DNA from: Chitinophagales bacterium
GTDB taxonomy: Bacteria; Bacteroidota; Bacteroidia; Chitinophagales; CAIODY01
Assembly (NCBI GenBank): GCA_947449695.1
Contig: CANFST010000005.1
Coordinates: forward strand, 1 to 64,000
Length of the DNA stretch: 64,000 nucleotides
Direction of reading: 5' to 3'
Shown: positions 44,848 to 54,302 of the stretch, piece after piece
How the letters are laid out: each line of letters starts with the position of its first letter
Numbering within the stretch: the first letter of the stretch is position 1
Translations under genes and position numbers: made by a program
The notes under the pieces: model-generated
Seen by the model: only the letters and a program-made list of their open reading frames with translations
Databases searched by the model: none
What the model was told of the DNA's origin: nothing

Positions 44848-46569
44848 TTAGTACTTGAACACCACACCAATCATCGCATTCAGGCCCAAAGATTTGTAGC
44901 CATAATAAACTTGGTATTGCTGATTCAATAAATTATTGAGCGATACAAAAGCCGAAATGTATTTGTTGTAATTATACATTGCACTCAAACTTACATCCAC
45001 AGCACCATTCAAGGTGATGATTTGATTTCCTAACAAAACTTTTTGTTTGTCCCAGGTTTTTACTGAAGCATTCAAATTCAGTTTGTCAGCCAATCTGTAA
45101 TTAGCATTCCACCATATTTGCAATCCTGGGCGATGGAAAGCCCAGATGTTATTGGGTTTGTAGAAATTGTAATAATCAACCGCTAAACTGGTTTTGAATT
45201 TGTCATTTTGATTGTAAGCCACATCACCATGAAAATTAAGCATTTGGCAATCTTCATCATGATATTTCAAAGTCATTTCGCCACCACGAACGGAATCGCT
45301 ATTTACAAAAAATGGAATGTGCTTGTAGCTCAACAAAGTGAATTTTGCATTATACGAAATGCGTTTTTTATCAGTGCCACGAACACCCATGTAACTGTCT
45401 TGCGATGTGGTGTTTTGTAATTCGGTATAGCTCAACCAAGGGCATTGTATTTGTAAATCCCAGTAAGTGTTTTTTTGTACCCAACCTTTCCAGCCATCAT
45501 AAAATACCAAATAATTTTCGATTAAAATTTTTGAACTTTCATAATGGGGCAACAAAATTGTTCTTCCTTGTTCAACCGCCAAATTTAGCCCCAGTTCTGT
45601 GTTCCAAGTCTTTTTATTGAATTGATAATACGGATTTAAAGTAAGCAATGAGTTGGGTTGTTTCACATTTGGAATTGAAACTTGTGAACTTGAAATTCTT
45701 TCTTGAGTGAAATAATTTGTTGGTGGCATGATGCTGAGTTCATTCCATTGCCAATTGATATTGAACCAAATTTTATCACCACTTTTTAAAGTTTTTGAAA
45801 ATGTGTTAAACCAATTCAATCCATTTTCATGCAGACTCTCTTTATCGCTTGTAGCGTTTGCAATAAAGTATTCATTTCTAAAAACACGATTAATCATGTA
45901 TGGATTGATTGTGCTTTTCCAATCGAAGGGTAATTTTAAATCAGCAGCATTTTGAAAAGTGATTTTTGCTGATAAACGATTGAAACGATAACGCATCACA
46001 CTATCTGCATTCATTCCTAAGACTTCACTACCAAAAGCATTTCGCTTATCATTTTCGTACTTTAAATTACCATTCATCGAAAATTTCTTTGAGTAAAGTG
46101 TTCCGAATAATTGCATACCACTTTGGCGCATCGCTCTTGATTTTATATCTGTTGAATGATTTCCGTAATTGAAAATCTCTGCTCCATAATTGAAATTTTT
46201 GTTTTTGGTGTTGCTGTAAATTACATCCAAAAAATCGGCAAAATAATTTCCGAAACCAACTTTTGCATACAAACTTGGCAACTCCTGTTTGCTTTCTTCT
46301 TTAGGCATGGCAGCAGGTTTCAGGCTAGGTGCTTGATAAGGCACATCTAATAATTTGGCAGGAATATCATAACTCACACTTTGTTTTTCGGTGGTGTTTT
46401 TAACTACGTTTGGCACAAATGGAATTTTCACGGCATCAGCTAAAATGGGTTGATACGGTTTGATGATATCAATTTCTTCTGATTTTATATTATCGCCTGA
46501 ATCCTGTGCCATAGTAGGTTTCAGAATGATAAAAAAGGAAAGCAACAAAAATATTTTTTTCATTTTCAT
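44848..46569 (-). CDS. TonB-dependent-receptor-type outer-membrane barrel without plug
   Basis: 573 residues. Signal peptide (about 1-22, PTMAQ), then a periplasmic stretch of about 70 residues with Pro- and Lys-rich segments (EEIDIIKPYQPILADAVKIPF), then beta-barrel sequence from about residue 95 (LYAKVGFGNYFADFLDVIYSN) to the end (LNNLLNQQYQVYYGYKSLGLNAMIGVVFKY), which resembles the C-terminus of TonB receptors. There is no plug or carboxypeptidase-like domain, and at about 16-18 strands it is shorter than a normal receptor. It follows the large TPR gene with a 41-bp gap; the two are probably one operon and a functional pair. Confidence 0.8.
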   Translation of the reverse strand: MKMKKIFLLLSFFIILKPTMAQDSGDNIKSEEIDIIKPYQPILADAVKIPFVPNVVKNTTEKQSVSYDIPAKLLDVPYQAPSLKPAAMPKEESKQELPSLYAKVGFGNYFADFLDVIYSNTKNKNFNYGAEIFNYGNHSTDIKSRAMRQSGMQLFGTLYSKKFSMNGNLKYENDKRNAFGSEVLGMNADSVMRYRFNRLSAKITFQNAADLKLPFDWKSTINPYMINRVFRNEYFIANATSDKESLHENGLNWFNTFSKTLKSGDKIWFNINWQWNELSIMPPTNYFTQERISSSQVSIPNVKQPNSLLTLNPYYQFNKKTWNTELGLNLAVEQGRTILLPHYESSKILIENYLVFYDGWKGWVQKNTYWDLQIQCPWLSYTELQNTTSQDSYMGVRGTDKKRISYNAKFTLLSYKHIPFFVNSDSVRGGEMTLKYHDEDCQMLNFHGDVAYNQNDKFKTSLAVDYYNFYKPNNIWAFHRPGLQIWWNANYRLADKLNLNASVKTWDKQKVLLGNQIITLNGAVDVSLSAMYNYNKYISAFVSLNNLLNQQYQVYYGYKSLGLNAMIGVVFKY

Positions 46570-46610
46570 TAATTATTTTTCTTTAAAAAAACTGTATGAA
46601 TTTTTCACAT

Positions 46611-49600
46611 TTATTTATCTAAAGTATCCTTCTTAATTCTGTTTTCGCTTTGCTCTAAACTCATCACCGATTTTAATTTTTCATCCGCCAAACTCAATAT
46701 GGTAGCATCTTTGGTGCTTTCTTTCAATGTTTCTAAAGTTGCCCGAGCTTGAAAATATTGTTTCTGTGCCATATACACATCACTCAACAGCAACAACGAT
46801 TTCCAAACCCAATTATCATAAGCTGGCGTTTGGTTGATAATGTCAAAACACAACTTTTCGGCATCATCAGTTTTGTTATTTTTCAAAGCAATAGTTGCCA
46901 ATAAATATTTTGCTTCCGCTGCTTTTTCGTTGTTAATTTTTAAAGAAGATTTCAAATGTTTTTCAGCATCAGTAAAATTGTTGTCAGCAAACTCTAATTT
47001 ACCAAGATAAAAGTTAGCTTCTGTCAAATCCTCATCGGTAGCTGATTCAGCGGAGATTAATTTTTCAGAGTAAGTTTTACAAACATCAATTTTATTGATT
47101 AAAAAAGATGAACGCATTGCACCTCTAATTCCATCCATCTGATTGGTTTTGTAACTTGATTCATCTGCCAAGCGTTGAAAATAAACCAACGATTTGGTAT
47201 AGTTTTTTGTTTTGTAAAACGCTAAATAGCTGCTGCGAACCAAACTTTTTTCGGTGTATTTATTGGTGTTCTGATTTGCTACTGCTTCATATTTTTCCAA
47301 TGCTTCACCCCACATTTGTTTTTTGAAATAACAATCAGCTAATAAATAATTTGCTTGCAATTGAAAATATCCCTTCGGAAATTTGCTTAAATAAATTTCA
47401 AAATCTCTTGTGGCATCATCTAGTTTCTGATTTTGATAATTATTTTCTGCACCTTGAAACGTAATAGAATCAATAGTTGAAGCCGAAAGTTGTGCATCTG
47501 GTGTTTGTGTTAAATAATCTAAAAACGTTTTGGTATCGCCTTTTTCCACATACACATTTTTTAACGCTTGCAATGCTTCACTTGCTTCATTACTCTTTGG
47601 ATAATCAGCCACTATAGCTCGATACAATGCAATTGCTGAATCGGGTTGGTTGGTTTGAATTTTCACTAAAGCTAGTTGCAATCTCGATTTTTTGAAGTAA
47701 GGGCTTTTTGAAAAACTGCTAATAATTTTTTGATAAGCCTTTGCTGCCTCATCAAATTTTTCCTGATTAAAATAAGTATTTCCAATTTCAAATTGAGCAT
47801 CATCAGCATAAATTGATTTTGGAAATTTGTCGCCAATCGCTTGCAGAGAGCTGATTTTCGTGGCATCATCATTGGTTAAGCCATAAATAATTCCTTTTTG
47901 ATAATAAGCGTAATCAGCACCGCTGCTGTTGGTTTTTATCACATCATCATAATTCAAAACTGCTTTTTCATAATCGCGAAGTGTGAAATAGCAATCCGCA
48001 GTTCTAAGTGAAGCATCAGCAGCCATACGATTTTTAATGCCTGATGCCAAATTACAATTTTTAAAATAAGGCAATGCTTGTTTGTAATTTTGTTGCTTCA
48101 AATGACAGTATGCAATATTGTAATTTGCGGCTTTCATGGTTACTCCGTCAGGCAATTTTGTACAAATCTTTTCAAACTCCTCAAACTTACTGTAATCACT
48201 TATCGCCTCTTTGTAATGTGCATTTTTAAAATCAATTTCACCTTTCCAAAAATAACTGCCAGCCTCTAAATTATTATCCAAAGCATAGTTCAGCGAATTG
48301 TCAAACATTTTTTCGGAAGCAGAAAAACTTTTATCATTAAATAATTCGACCGCTCGATTGTAAGAAATTACCTGCGCTGCTTGTTGCAATCGTGGCGATT
48401 TTTCTTTGATGGCAGCAATCATATTCCATGCTTCGCGATAATTATTGGTCGCCAAATATGCGTTGGTCAAAGTGATTCGAGCATCTTCTAAATTTTTTGA
48501 TTGCGGAAATTGCTTTACAAAATCATTTAACTCATTAATGGCAATTTGCTGTAAACCTTGTTCGTAAGCCAGCTTAGCAGCGCCCAATGATGCAATTTCA
48601 CACAACTCGTTATCAAATTTCATTTTTGAAACTCTTAAAAAAGCGTTTCTAGCTTCCTCTTTTTTATTGGTTTTCAAAAAACAATCTGCCAATAAGTACA
48701 TAGCATATTGCCCCAATGAATCATTTTCATTGTCTAACTCTTTCAGATTAGAAACCGCATCTGCAAGGGCTTGTGTTTGATATTGTGCATAAGCTAATTG
48801 ATAAAAATCCTTCGGATACATTTTCTTATTGGCTTTGGCATTGCTTTCTAAAAATGGCAAAGCCAAGGCAAAATTTTTCTTCATGAAATAGGATTGCCCA
48901 ACCAAATTTTGCAATTCATTTTTGAACAACAAATTTCGTTTTTCCAACTGCAATGGTGCATAAGCCAACACAGCATCATATTTTTTTTGAGCGAAATAAG
49001 CTTCCGATAAATAATACGGAATTACATTTTCATACATACTGGCTTGTGCAGCTTTTTCAAAATGTTTTTCAGCTGTTGAATAATCTTTATTATTCAAGGC
49101 AATGAAGCCTGCATAATAGTTTGCAGGGTAGTAGTATTTATTTTGCGAAGCAGTAAGCGTCGAAAAAAGCGGCAATGCTTTATCTAGTTTTTTGGTAAAA
49201 AAATAAGCATAAGCCAAATAAAATTTTGAGTTGGAAATTTCTTCTTGCTTCAATTCGCTGTGGTCAACATCTTCTAAATAAGTGATCACATCTTTGTATT
49301 TATTTTGTTTGAAATTTAGTTTTCCTAATTCATATTTTGCATCATTGTCTCGTGTGTTAGTAGAAAAAATTTGTAAAAAATCTTGCATCATTTTTTCACC
49401 TTGAGGTTCATCTAACTCAATTGCGCAAAGGGCTGCAAAGAATTGAGCTTCGGTATGAATTTGCTGAAAACGATTATTGCCATAGTATGGAAATTGCTGT
49501 AACACTTGATTGAATTCATTTTGTGCTGCTTTGTATTGTTGATGTTCCATTAACTCAACTCCTTTGTTGAACGACGAAAAACTGTAGGCAAAAGTTTGTG

Positions 49601-49676
49601 TTTCTTGTCCAAAACAATGAATAGCGTAGTGTGAGAATAGAATTGAAAAAACGATCCCGATTATTTTTTTTGCCAT
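46611..49676 (-). CDS. Exported tetratricopeptide-repeat protein
   Basis: 1021 residues. Signal peptide (about 1-24, HCFGQE), then TPR-type helical repeats over nearly the entire length. Clear units include FNKGVELMEHQQYKAAQNEFNQVL, YEKAVLNYDDVIKTN, FDEAAKAYQKIISSF and FTDAEKHLKSSLKINNEKA; the arrangement in pairs resembles Tol-Pal/YbgF-type envelope TPRs. It probably sits in the periplasm as a scaffold. The downstream plugless TonB-type barrel is the likely partner. A weak -7-like box (TAATTTCG, minus) lies at 49704-49711. Specific function unknown. Confidence 0.85.
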   Translation of the reverse strand: MAKKIIGIVFSILFSHYAIHCFGQETQTFAYSFSSFNKGVELMEHQQYKAAQNEFNQVLQQFPYYGNNRFQQIHTEAQFFAALCAIELDEPQGEKMMQDFLQIFSTNTRDNDAKYELGKLNFKQNKYKDVITYLEDVDHSELKQEEISNSKFYLAYAYFFTKKLDKALPLFSTLTASQNKYYYPANYYAGFIALNNKDYSTAEKHFEKAAQASMYENVIPYYLSEAYFAQKKYDAVLAYAPLQLEKRNLLFKNELQNLVGQSYFMKKNFALALPFLESNAKANKKMYPKDFYQLAYAQYQTQALADAVSNLKELDNENDSLGQYAMYLLADCFLKTNKKEEARNAFLRVSKMKFDNELCEIASLGAAKLAYEQGLQQIAINELNDFVKQFPQSKNLEDARITLTNAYLATNNYREAWNMIAAIKEKSPRLQQAAQVISYNRAVELFNDKSFSASEKMFDNSLNYALDNNLEAGSYFWKGEIDFKNAHYKEAISDYSKFEEFEKICTKLPDGVTMKAANYNIAYCHLKQQNYKQALPYFKNCNLASGIKNRMAADASLRTADCYFTLRDYEKAVLNYDDVIKTNSSGADYAYYQKGIIYGLTNDDATKISSLQAIGDKFPKSIYADDAQFEIGNTYFNQEKFDEAAKAYQKIISSFSKSPYFKKSRLQLALVKIQTNQPDSAIALYRAIVADYPKSNEASEALQALKNVYVEKGDTKTFLDYLTQTPDAQLSASTIDSITFQGAENNYQNQKLDDATRDFEIYLSKFPKGYFQLQANYLLADCYFKKQMWGEALEKYEAVANQNTNKYTEKSLVRSSYLAFYKTKNYTKSLVYFQRLADESSYKTNQMDGIRGAMRSSFLINKIDVCKTYSEKLISAESATDEDLTEANFYLGKLEFADNNFTDAEKHLKSSLKINNEKAAEAKYLLATIALKNNKTDDAEKLCFDIINQTPAYDNWVWKSLLLLSDVYMAQKQYFQARATLETLKESTKDATILSLADEKLKSVMSLEQSENRIKKDTLDK

Positions 49677-49930
49677 AATTTTTTACTAACGAAATATTGC
49701 TTACGAAATTATGTAAATGCTTTTCGGCAAAGGATTTCAATAGTTAAGAGTTGTAAACAAAAATGTTTTTATTGTAGAAATGTTTGTACATCATAATTTA
49801 CAGTGATGCAACATTTTGTAAACTACGGTGGTCATTATTGTAGCTTTTCCACTTTTCTTTTTGTTATTGTTTTAGTAAAATCTTTAATTTTTAAAAATCT
49901 GATTTTTAAAATTTGTAAAAATATTCTGCC

Positions 49931-50383
49931 ATGAAAAGTGTAAGATTTATTTTCGCCGTTGTTGCTGTAATTGCTACTATCTATTTTGGCTATGGATACA
50001 TTAAAATTGATGCGAATTAGCCTTGGACAAAACAAGAAGTAATAAAGCCAAAAGAATTGATGAAGTTATTAGGTAATAAAAGCGCTTTGCAACCTTTGAT
50101 TTTGAATATCGGATTTGCAGGAAATATTAAAAATGCAGTTGAAATTGGGGCTGCAAATGATGTAGCTGGAATTGAAAAATTAAAAAATAAATTACAAAAT
50201 GTTCCAAGAAACAAATTGATAGTTTTTTATTGTGGATGTTGTCCTTACAATCATTGCCCCAACGTTCGTCCGGCTTTTAAACTTTTAAAGGAAATGCAAT
50301 TTAGCAATTTTAAATTATTGGATCTGCCAGAAAATTTAAAAGTAAATTGGATAAATGAAGGTGGTGATATGGCTGCTAAATAA
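49931..50383 (+). pseudogene. Membrane-anchored rhodanese-like gene interrupted by in-frame TAG
   Basis: The ATG at 49931 opens a reading frame whose first 29 codons encode an anchor (MKSVRFIFAVVAVIATIYFG) and then meet TAG at 50018-50020. The same frame continues for 120 codons (PWTKQEVIKPKELMKLLG...) through a rhodanese-like domain with the Cys-rich active-site region FYCGCCPYNHCPN, ending GGDMAAK. With no frameshift, a single nonsense change explains the break. TAG is used as a normal stop elsewhere here (for example at 30384 and 40302). The track reports only the internal ATG ORF at 50057, which could at most give a truncated cytoplasmic form. Confidence 0.8.
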
Positions 50384-50461
50384 TTTCAAAATTTATTTAA
50401 ATCAATTGTTTAGGAATATTTGATAAATATTTCAAACTTTGTTTCAATTAAAAATAATCGC

Positions 50462-50989
50462 ATGATTCGAGCGCCTTTCAACTTGCAAAAATGGATTGAT
50501 GAAAATCGTCATTTACTTAAGCCACCAGTTGCTAATAAAAATTTATATCCAGAAGGAACTGATTTTATTGTGATGATTGTTGGCGGGCCAAATGCCCGAA
50601 AGGACTATCATTACAATGAAACTGAAGAATTATTTTTTCAATTGGAAGGTGAAATTATTGTAAAAACACAGCAAGATGGAAAGTGTATTGAGAACAAATT
50701 AGGTCCTGGCGATATGTTTTTATTGCCGCCTAAAACACCACACTCTCCAGGCAGAAGCGCTGGTTCAATTGGTTTAGTGGTTGAGAAAGTGCGTAAAGGA
50801 ACCAATATGAATGATGGTCTTTTATGGTTTTGTGAAAAATGTAACAACAAATTGCATGAGGTTTATTTTAGTTCAGATAATATTGAAACAGATTTTTTAC
50901 TGCACTTCAAAAATTTCTATGGTAATGAAGATTTACGCACATGTAAAAATTGTGGTCATGTGATGGAAACTGACCCTAGGTTTGTTTAA
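50462..50989 (+). CDS. 3-hydroxyanthranilate 3,4-dioxygenase
   Basis: 175 residues from the ATG at 50462, which matches the family's MIRAPFNLQKWIDEN start; the track's TTG at 50420 adds an unrelated leader. Cupin fold with iron ligands in KDYHYNETEELFFQLEGE (HxnE) and the His in LPPKTPHSPGR. The C-terminal extension has two CxxC pairs (CEKCNNK, CKNCGH), the rubredoxin-like iron site of bacterial enzymes. It opens 3-hydroxyanthranilate to 2-amino-3-carboxymuconate semialdehyde in tryptophan (kynurenine) degradation or de novo NAD synthesis. The next gene encodes the decarboxylase for its product. Confidence 0.95.
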   Translation: MIRAPFNLQKWIDENRHLLKPPVANKNLYPEGTDFIVMIVGGPNARKDYHYNETEELFFQLEGEIIVKTQQDGKCIENKLGPGDMFLLPPKTPHSPGRSAGSIGLVVEKVRKGTNMNDGLLWFCEKCNNKLHEVYFSSDNIETDFLLHFKNFYGNEDLRTCKNCGHVMETDPRFV

Positions 50990-51006
50990 ATAAAAAATTC
51001 TTTTTC

Positions 51007-51048
51007 AAAAAATCGCCATAGTTGCTAAAACTTAGGCGATTTTTTTTT
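51007..51048 (+). terminator. Intrinsic terminator between the two kynurenine-pathway genes
   Basis: AAAAAATCGCC and GGCGATTTTTT form the stem around a 17-nt loop, followed by a T run up to 51048. It would make the decarboxylase at least partly independent of the dioxygenase. Confidence 0.7.
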
Positions 51049-51073
51049 GAGATTTGCCAAACAATTTTTCAAA

Positions 51074-52066
51074 ATGAAAATAGACATTCACACCCATATC
51101 ATGCCCAAGCATATTCCCAATTGGGCAAATAAATTTGGCTATGGTGATTTTATACATCTGCATCACGATGGATCAAAGCCTTGTTGTGCAAGGATGATGA
51201 AGGGAGATAAATTTTTCCGTGAAGTAGAAGAAAATTGTTGGGATGGAGAAGTGAGAATAATTGATATGGAAAAACATTCGGTATCGCAACAAGTTTTGTC
51301 AACCATTCCTGTATTGTTTAATTATTGGGCGAAGCCAAAAGACACATTAGAAACTTCACGTTTTTTCAACGACCATATTGCCGAAGTTTGCAGCCGGCAT
51401 AGCGATAGATTTTTTGGAATTGGCACCGTGCCTTTGCAAGAGGTTGATCTGGCAATTGCAGAGTTGGAGCGGTGTATGAAAGATTTAAAATTGAAAGGCG
51501 TTGAAATTGGAACCAATGTGAATCAGGAAAATTTAGGCGATGCAAAATATTTTCCATTCTTTGAATCGGCTGAAAAGCTTGGTGCAGCTGTGTTTGTGCA
51601 TCCTTGGGAAATGATGGGTGAAGACCATTACAAAAAATATTGGCTGCCTTGGTTGGTGGGAATGCCTGCTGAAAGTAGCCGAGCAATTTGTAGTTTGATT
51701 TTTAGCGGAACGATAGAACGCTTGCCTAATCTGCGTTTGGCGTTTGCTCATGGTGGCGGTTCGTTTCCTTATACATTTGGTAGAATTGCACATGGCTTTG
51801 ATTGTCGACCTGATTTAGTAGCAATTGATAACCCCATTCATCCAAAAAATTACATTGGTAAATTTTATTTAGATGCACTCACACATGATGCAGATTCGTT
51901 AGATTATATCGTTAAAATGTTTGGCGAAGATAAAATCTGCATGGGTACTGATTATCCTTTCCCCTTGGGTGAAGATATTCCTGGAGCATTAATTGAAAGC
52001 ATGAATTACAGCATAGAAGCGAAACAAAAGTTGCTGTATAAAAATGCTTTGGAGTGGTTAGGTTAA
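51074..52066 (+). CDS. 2-amino-3-carboxymuconate-6-semialdehyde decarboxylase (ACMSD-like amidohydrolase)
   Basis: 330 residues from the ATG at 51074, where homology begins (KIDIHTHIMPKHIPNW); the TTG at 51047 lies in the terminator tail. TIM-barrel amidohydrolase with metal ligands HxH in DIHTHIMP, His in AAVFVHPWEMMG, His in LRLAFAHGGGSFPY and Asp in CMGTDYPFP. ACMSD removes CO2 from the dioxygenase product, diverting it from quinolinate and NAD towards complete oxidation. Adjacency to 3-hydroxyanthranilate dioxygenase makes this assignment firm over other amidohydrolase-2 enzymes. Confidence 0.93.
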   Translation: MKIDIHTHIMPKHIPNWANKFGYGDFIHLHHDGSKPCCARMMKGDKFFREVEENCWDGEVRIIDMEKHSVSQQVLSTIPVLFNYWAKPKDTLETSRFFNDHIAEVCSRHSDRFFGIGTVPLQEVDLAIAELERCMKDLKLKGVEIGTNVNQENLGDAKYFPFFESAEKLGAAVFVHPWEMMGEDHYKKYWLPWLVGMPAESSRAICSLIFSGTIERLPNLRLAFAHGGGSFPYTFGRIAHGFDCRPDLVAIDNPIHPKNYIGKFYLDALTHDADSLDYIVKMFGEDKICMGTDYPFPLGEDIPGALIESMNYSIEAKQKLLYKNALEWLG

Positions 52067-52097
52067 TTTATTTTTTGACATTCGCTTTTCCAACTTC

Positions 52098-52142
52098 ATC
52101 TTTATAACTTTACGAACTTAATAAACTTTACAAACTGAATAT
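52098..52142 (+). repeat. 9-bp-period tandem repeat upstream of the VWA-like gene
   Basis: Five units ATCTTTATA, ACTTTACGA, ACTTAATAA, ACTTTACAA, ACTGAATAT end 3 bp before the TTG start. It closely matches the repeat before folA (16144-16188), including first and last units. Confidence 0.75.
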
Positions 52143-52145
52143 CCT

Positions 52146-54251
52146 TTGTTTACATTTCAATATCCTTGGTGGTTTATCATATTCTGCATTGCACTGGCGG
52201 CAATAGTTTCAACGCTTTTGTACTACAAAAACAACAATTATAGTGAACCGCTAAAATTTATTCCGAAACGAAAATATTTGTTGTGGGCTTTAAGATTTTT
52301 ATCCGTTTTTTTCATCAGCGTTTTATTGCTTTCGCCATTGATAAAATCAAAATGGACTGAAACCGAAAAGCCAGTGATTTTATTTTTGAACGATAATTCT
52401 TCCTCCATCAAAATCAAGCAAAAATCTGATGACAGCAGCGCTTTAGCACAACAATTTTCAAAATTGAAAAGTGAATTAGGCAATGATTACGATTTGAAAG
52501 AATACACTTTTGGTGCTGCCTTACACGAAGGAGATAAAATTGACTACAAAGAAAATGCAACAAATATTTCGGATGCATTGACTGATTTATACAATCAATA
52601 CAGCAATCAAAACGTAGGCGCAGTAATACTTTCAACCGATGGCATTTTCAATCAAGGTAGTAACCCTATTTATTCTCATGGAGATTGGATGGTTCCTTTT
52701 TATACGGTTGCTTTAGGAGATACCAGTTTTCAAAAAGACGTTTTTATTGGAAAAACGTACTACAACAAAACTTGCTATTTGCATGATGAAACGCAAGTAA
52801 AAGTTGATTTAGGTGCAAATTTTTTAAGTGGTCAGAATGTTGATGTGCAGGTAAATTTATTAAATGGAAATGAAAAGAAGCAAGTGTATGCTCACACTTA
52901 CAACTGCAATGGCAACCACTTTTCAACTTCTTTTGAATTTATAGTAAATGCTGAAAAAACGGGCATTCTGCATTATCAAATCAAGGCTTCAGAAATTAAA
53001 GGCGAAATAACTTTTAGCAACAACACACAAGATATTTATGTGGAAGTGCTAGATAGCCGTCAGAAAGTTTTAATAGTTGCCAATTCTCCACATCCTGATT
53101 TAGCTGCATTGAAAAGCATTATTGAAAATAACAACAATTATGATTGTCAAATAAAAATGGTGGAAGAATTTTCAAATAATGATTTGAATGGTTTGAATTT
53201 GTTGATTTTACATCAATTGCCATCGAATAAATCTGTTGGACAAAATATTGCTAAAGCGGCTACCGACAAGCATTTGCCAATTGTTTTTGTTTTAGGCACT
53301 TCTTCCAATCTGAATGGATTCAATCAACAACAAAATTTATTGAGCATCACTGGAAGTGCTGAAAACACCAATGAAGCGGTAGCTTCTTTAAACAAAGATT
53401 TCAATTCATTTACCCTAGATGAAAAAACTACTGAAGCCTTGAAAGGCTTTCCGCCATTGTATTCTCCATTTGGTGATTATAAAACTGCCGGCTTTGCCAA
53501 TGTGTTGGCTTATCAGAAAATAGGTTCGGCTGCAACACATTATCCGTTAATTGCAATGGGTGAAATGAATGGCAACAAAACTGCGGTGATTGCTGGGGAA
53601 GGCTTATGGCGCTGGCGTTTGTACGATTTTATGCAACATCAAAATAATGATGCAACAAAAGAAATTTTGCAAAAATTGGTGCAGTTCATGGTGGTGAAAA
53701 ATGATAAAAGAAATTTTAAAGCAACGCCAGCAAAAACATTGTTCAATGAAAATGAAGCCGTGAGTTTTGAAGCTTATTTATACAATGACAATTATGAACT
53801 GGTGAATTCAACTGATGTGATGATGAATATTACTGATGAAAAAGGAAAGAATTTTTCATTCACATTTAATAAAACAGAAAAGGCTTACAGCCTGAATTGT
53901 GGCGGATTACCGATTGGTAATTATAGTTTCGTAGCCAAAACAAATTTCAACGGTAAAGAACAAAAATCAAGTGGAATGTTTAGCGTTGTGCCATTACAAC
54001 TGGAAGGATTGAACACCATTGCGAATCATCAGATGCTGGCGACATTGAGTAAAAAAACTGGCGGACAAATGGTTTATCCTTCGCAAGCTGCTTCCATTGC
54101 TGATTTCATAAAAAAAGCTGAAACTATTAAACCAGTAATTTATACCAATTACCGAACAACAACTTTGTTGAACTGGAAATGGCTATTCTTCATCATTTTG
54201 GCTTTGTTGACTGCTGAATGGTTTTTGAGAAAGTATTGGGGAGGGTATTAG
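52146..54251 (+). CDS. VWA-like inner-membrane protein of unknown function
   Basis: 701 residues with a TTG start at 52146 (no alternative upstream). Two N-terminal membrane helices (about 6-26 and 44-62, YLLWALRFLSVFF), a soluble periplasmic region, and a C-terminal helix (about 678-696, WLFFIILALLTAEWFL). Residues about 75-190 resemble a von Willebrand A domain with a MIDAS-like DxSxS (LNDNSSSI). A Rossmann/GATase-like segment (VLIVANSPHPDLAAL) starts at about 305. Such proteins are common in Bacteroidota near BatA/MoxR systems, but none is adjacent. Possibly an envelope scaffold; function unknown. Confidence 0.75.
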   Translation: MFTFQYPWWFIIFCIALAAIVSTLLYYKNNNYSEPLKFIPKRKYLLWALRFLSVFFISVLLLSPLIKSKWTETEKPVILFLNDNSSSIKIKQKSDDSSALAQQFSKLKSELGNDYDLKEYTFGAALHEGDKIDYKENATNISDALTDLYNQYSNQNVGAVILSTDGIFNQGSNPIYSHGDWMVPFYTVALGDTSFQKDVFIGKTYYNKTCYLHDETQVKVDLGANFLSGQNVDVQVNLLNGNEKKQVYAHTYNCNGNHFSTSFEFIVNAEKTGILHYQIKASEIKGEITFSNNTQDIYVEVLDSRQKVLIVANSPHPDLAALKSIIENNNNYDCQIKMVEEFSNNDLNGLNLLILHQLPSNKSVGQNIAKAATDKHLPIVFVLGTSSNLNGFNQQQNLLSITGSAENTNEAVASLNKDFNSFTLDEKTTEALKGFPPLYSPFGDYKTAGFANVLAYQKIGSAATHYPLIAMGEMNGNKTAVIAGEGLWRWRLYDFMQHQNNDATKEILQKLVQFMVVKNDKRNFKATPAKTLFNENEAVSFEAYLYNDNYELVNSTDVMMNITDEKGKNFSFTFNKTEKAYSLNCGGLPIGNYSFVAKTNFNGKEQKSSGMFSVVPLQLEGLNTIANHQMLATLSKKTGGQMVYPSQAASIADFIKKAETIKPVIYTNYRTTTLLNWKWLFFIILALLTAEWFLRKYWGGY

Positions 54252-54302
54252 GATTTGGGTTACTAATAGTTTTTCTGTAATTTTACTCAAACTAAAATAA
54301 CG

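Noticed and set aside
50018-50020. TAG as a recoded sense codon (for example pyrrolysine)
   Set aside because: TAG serves as an ordinary stop in other intact genes here and no other gene has an internal TAG; a nonsense mutation or error is simpler.
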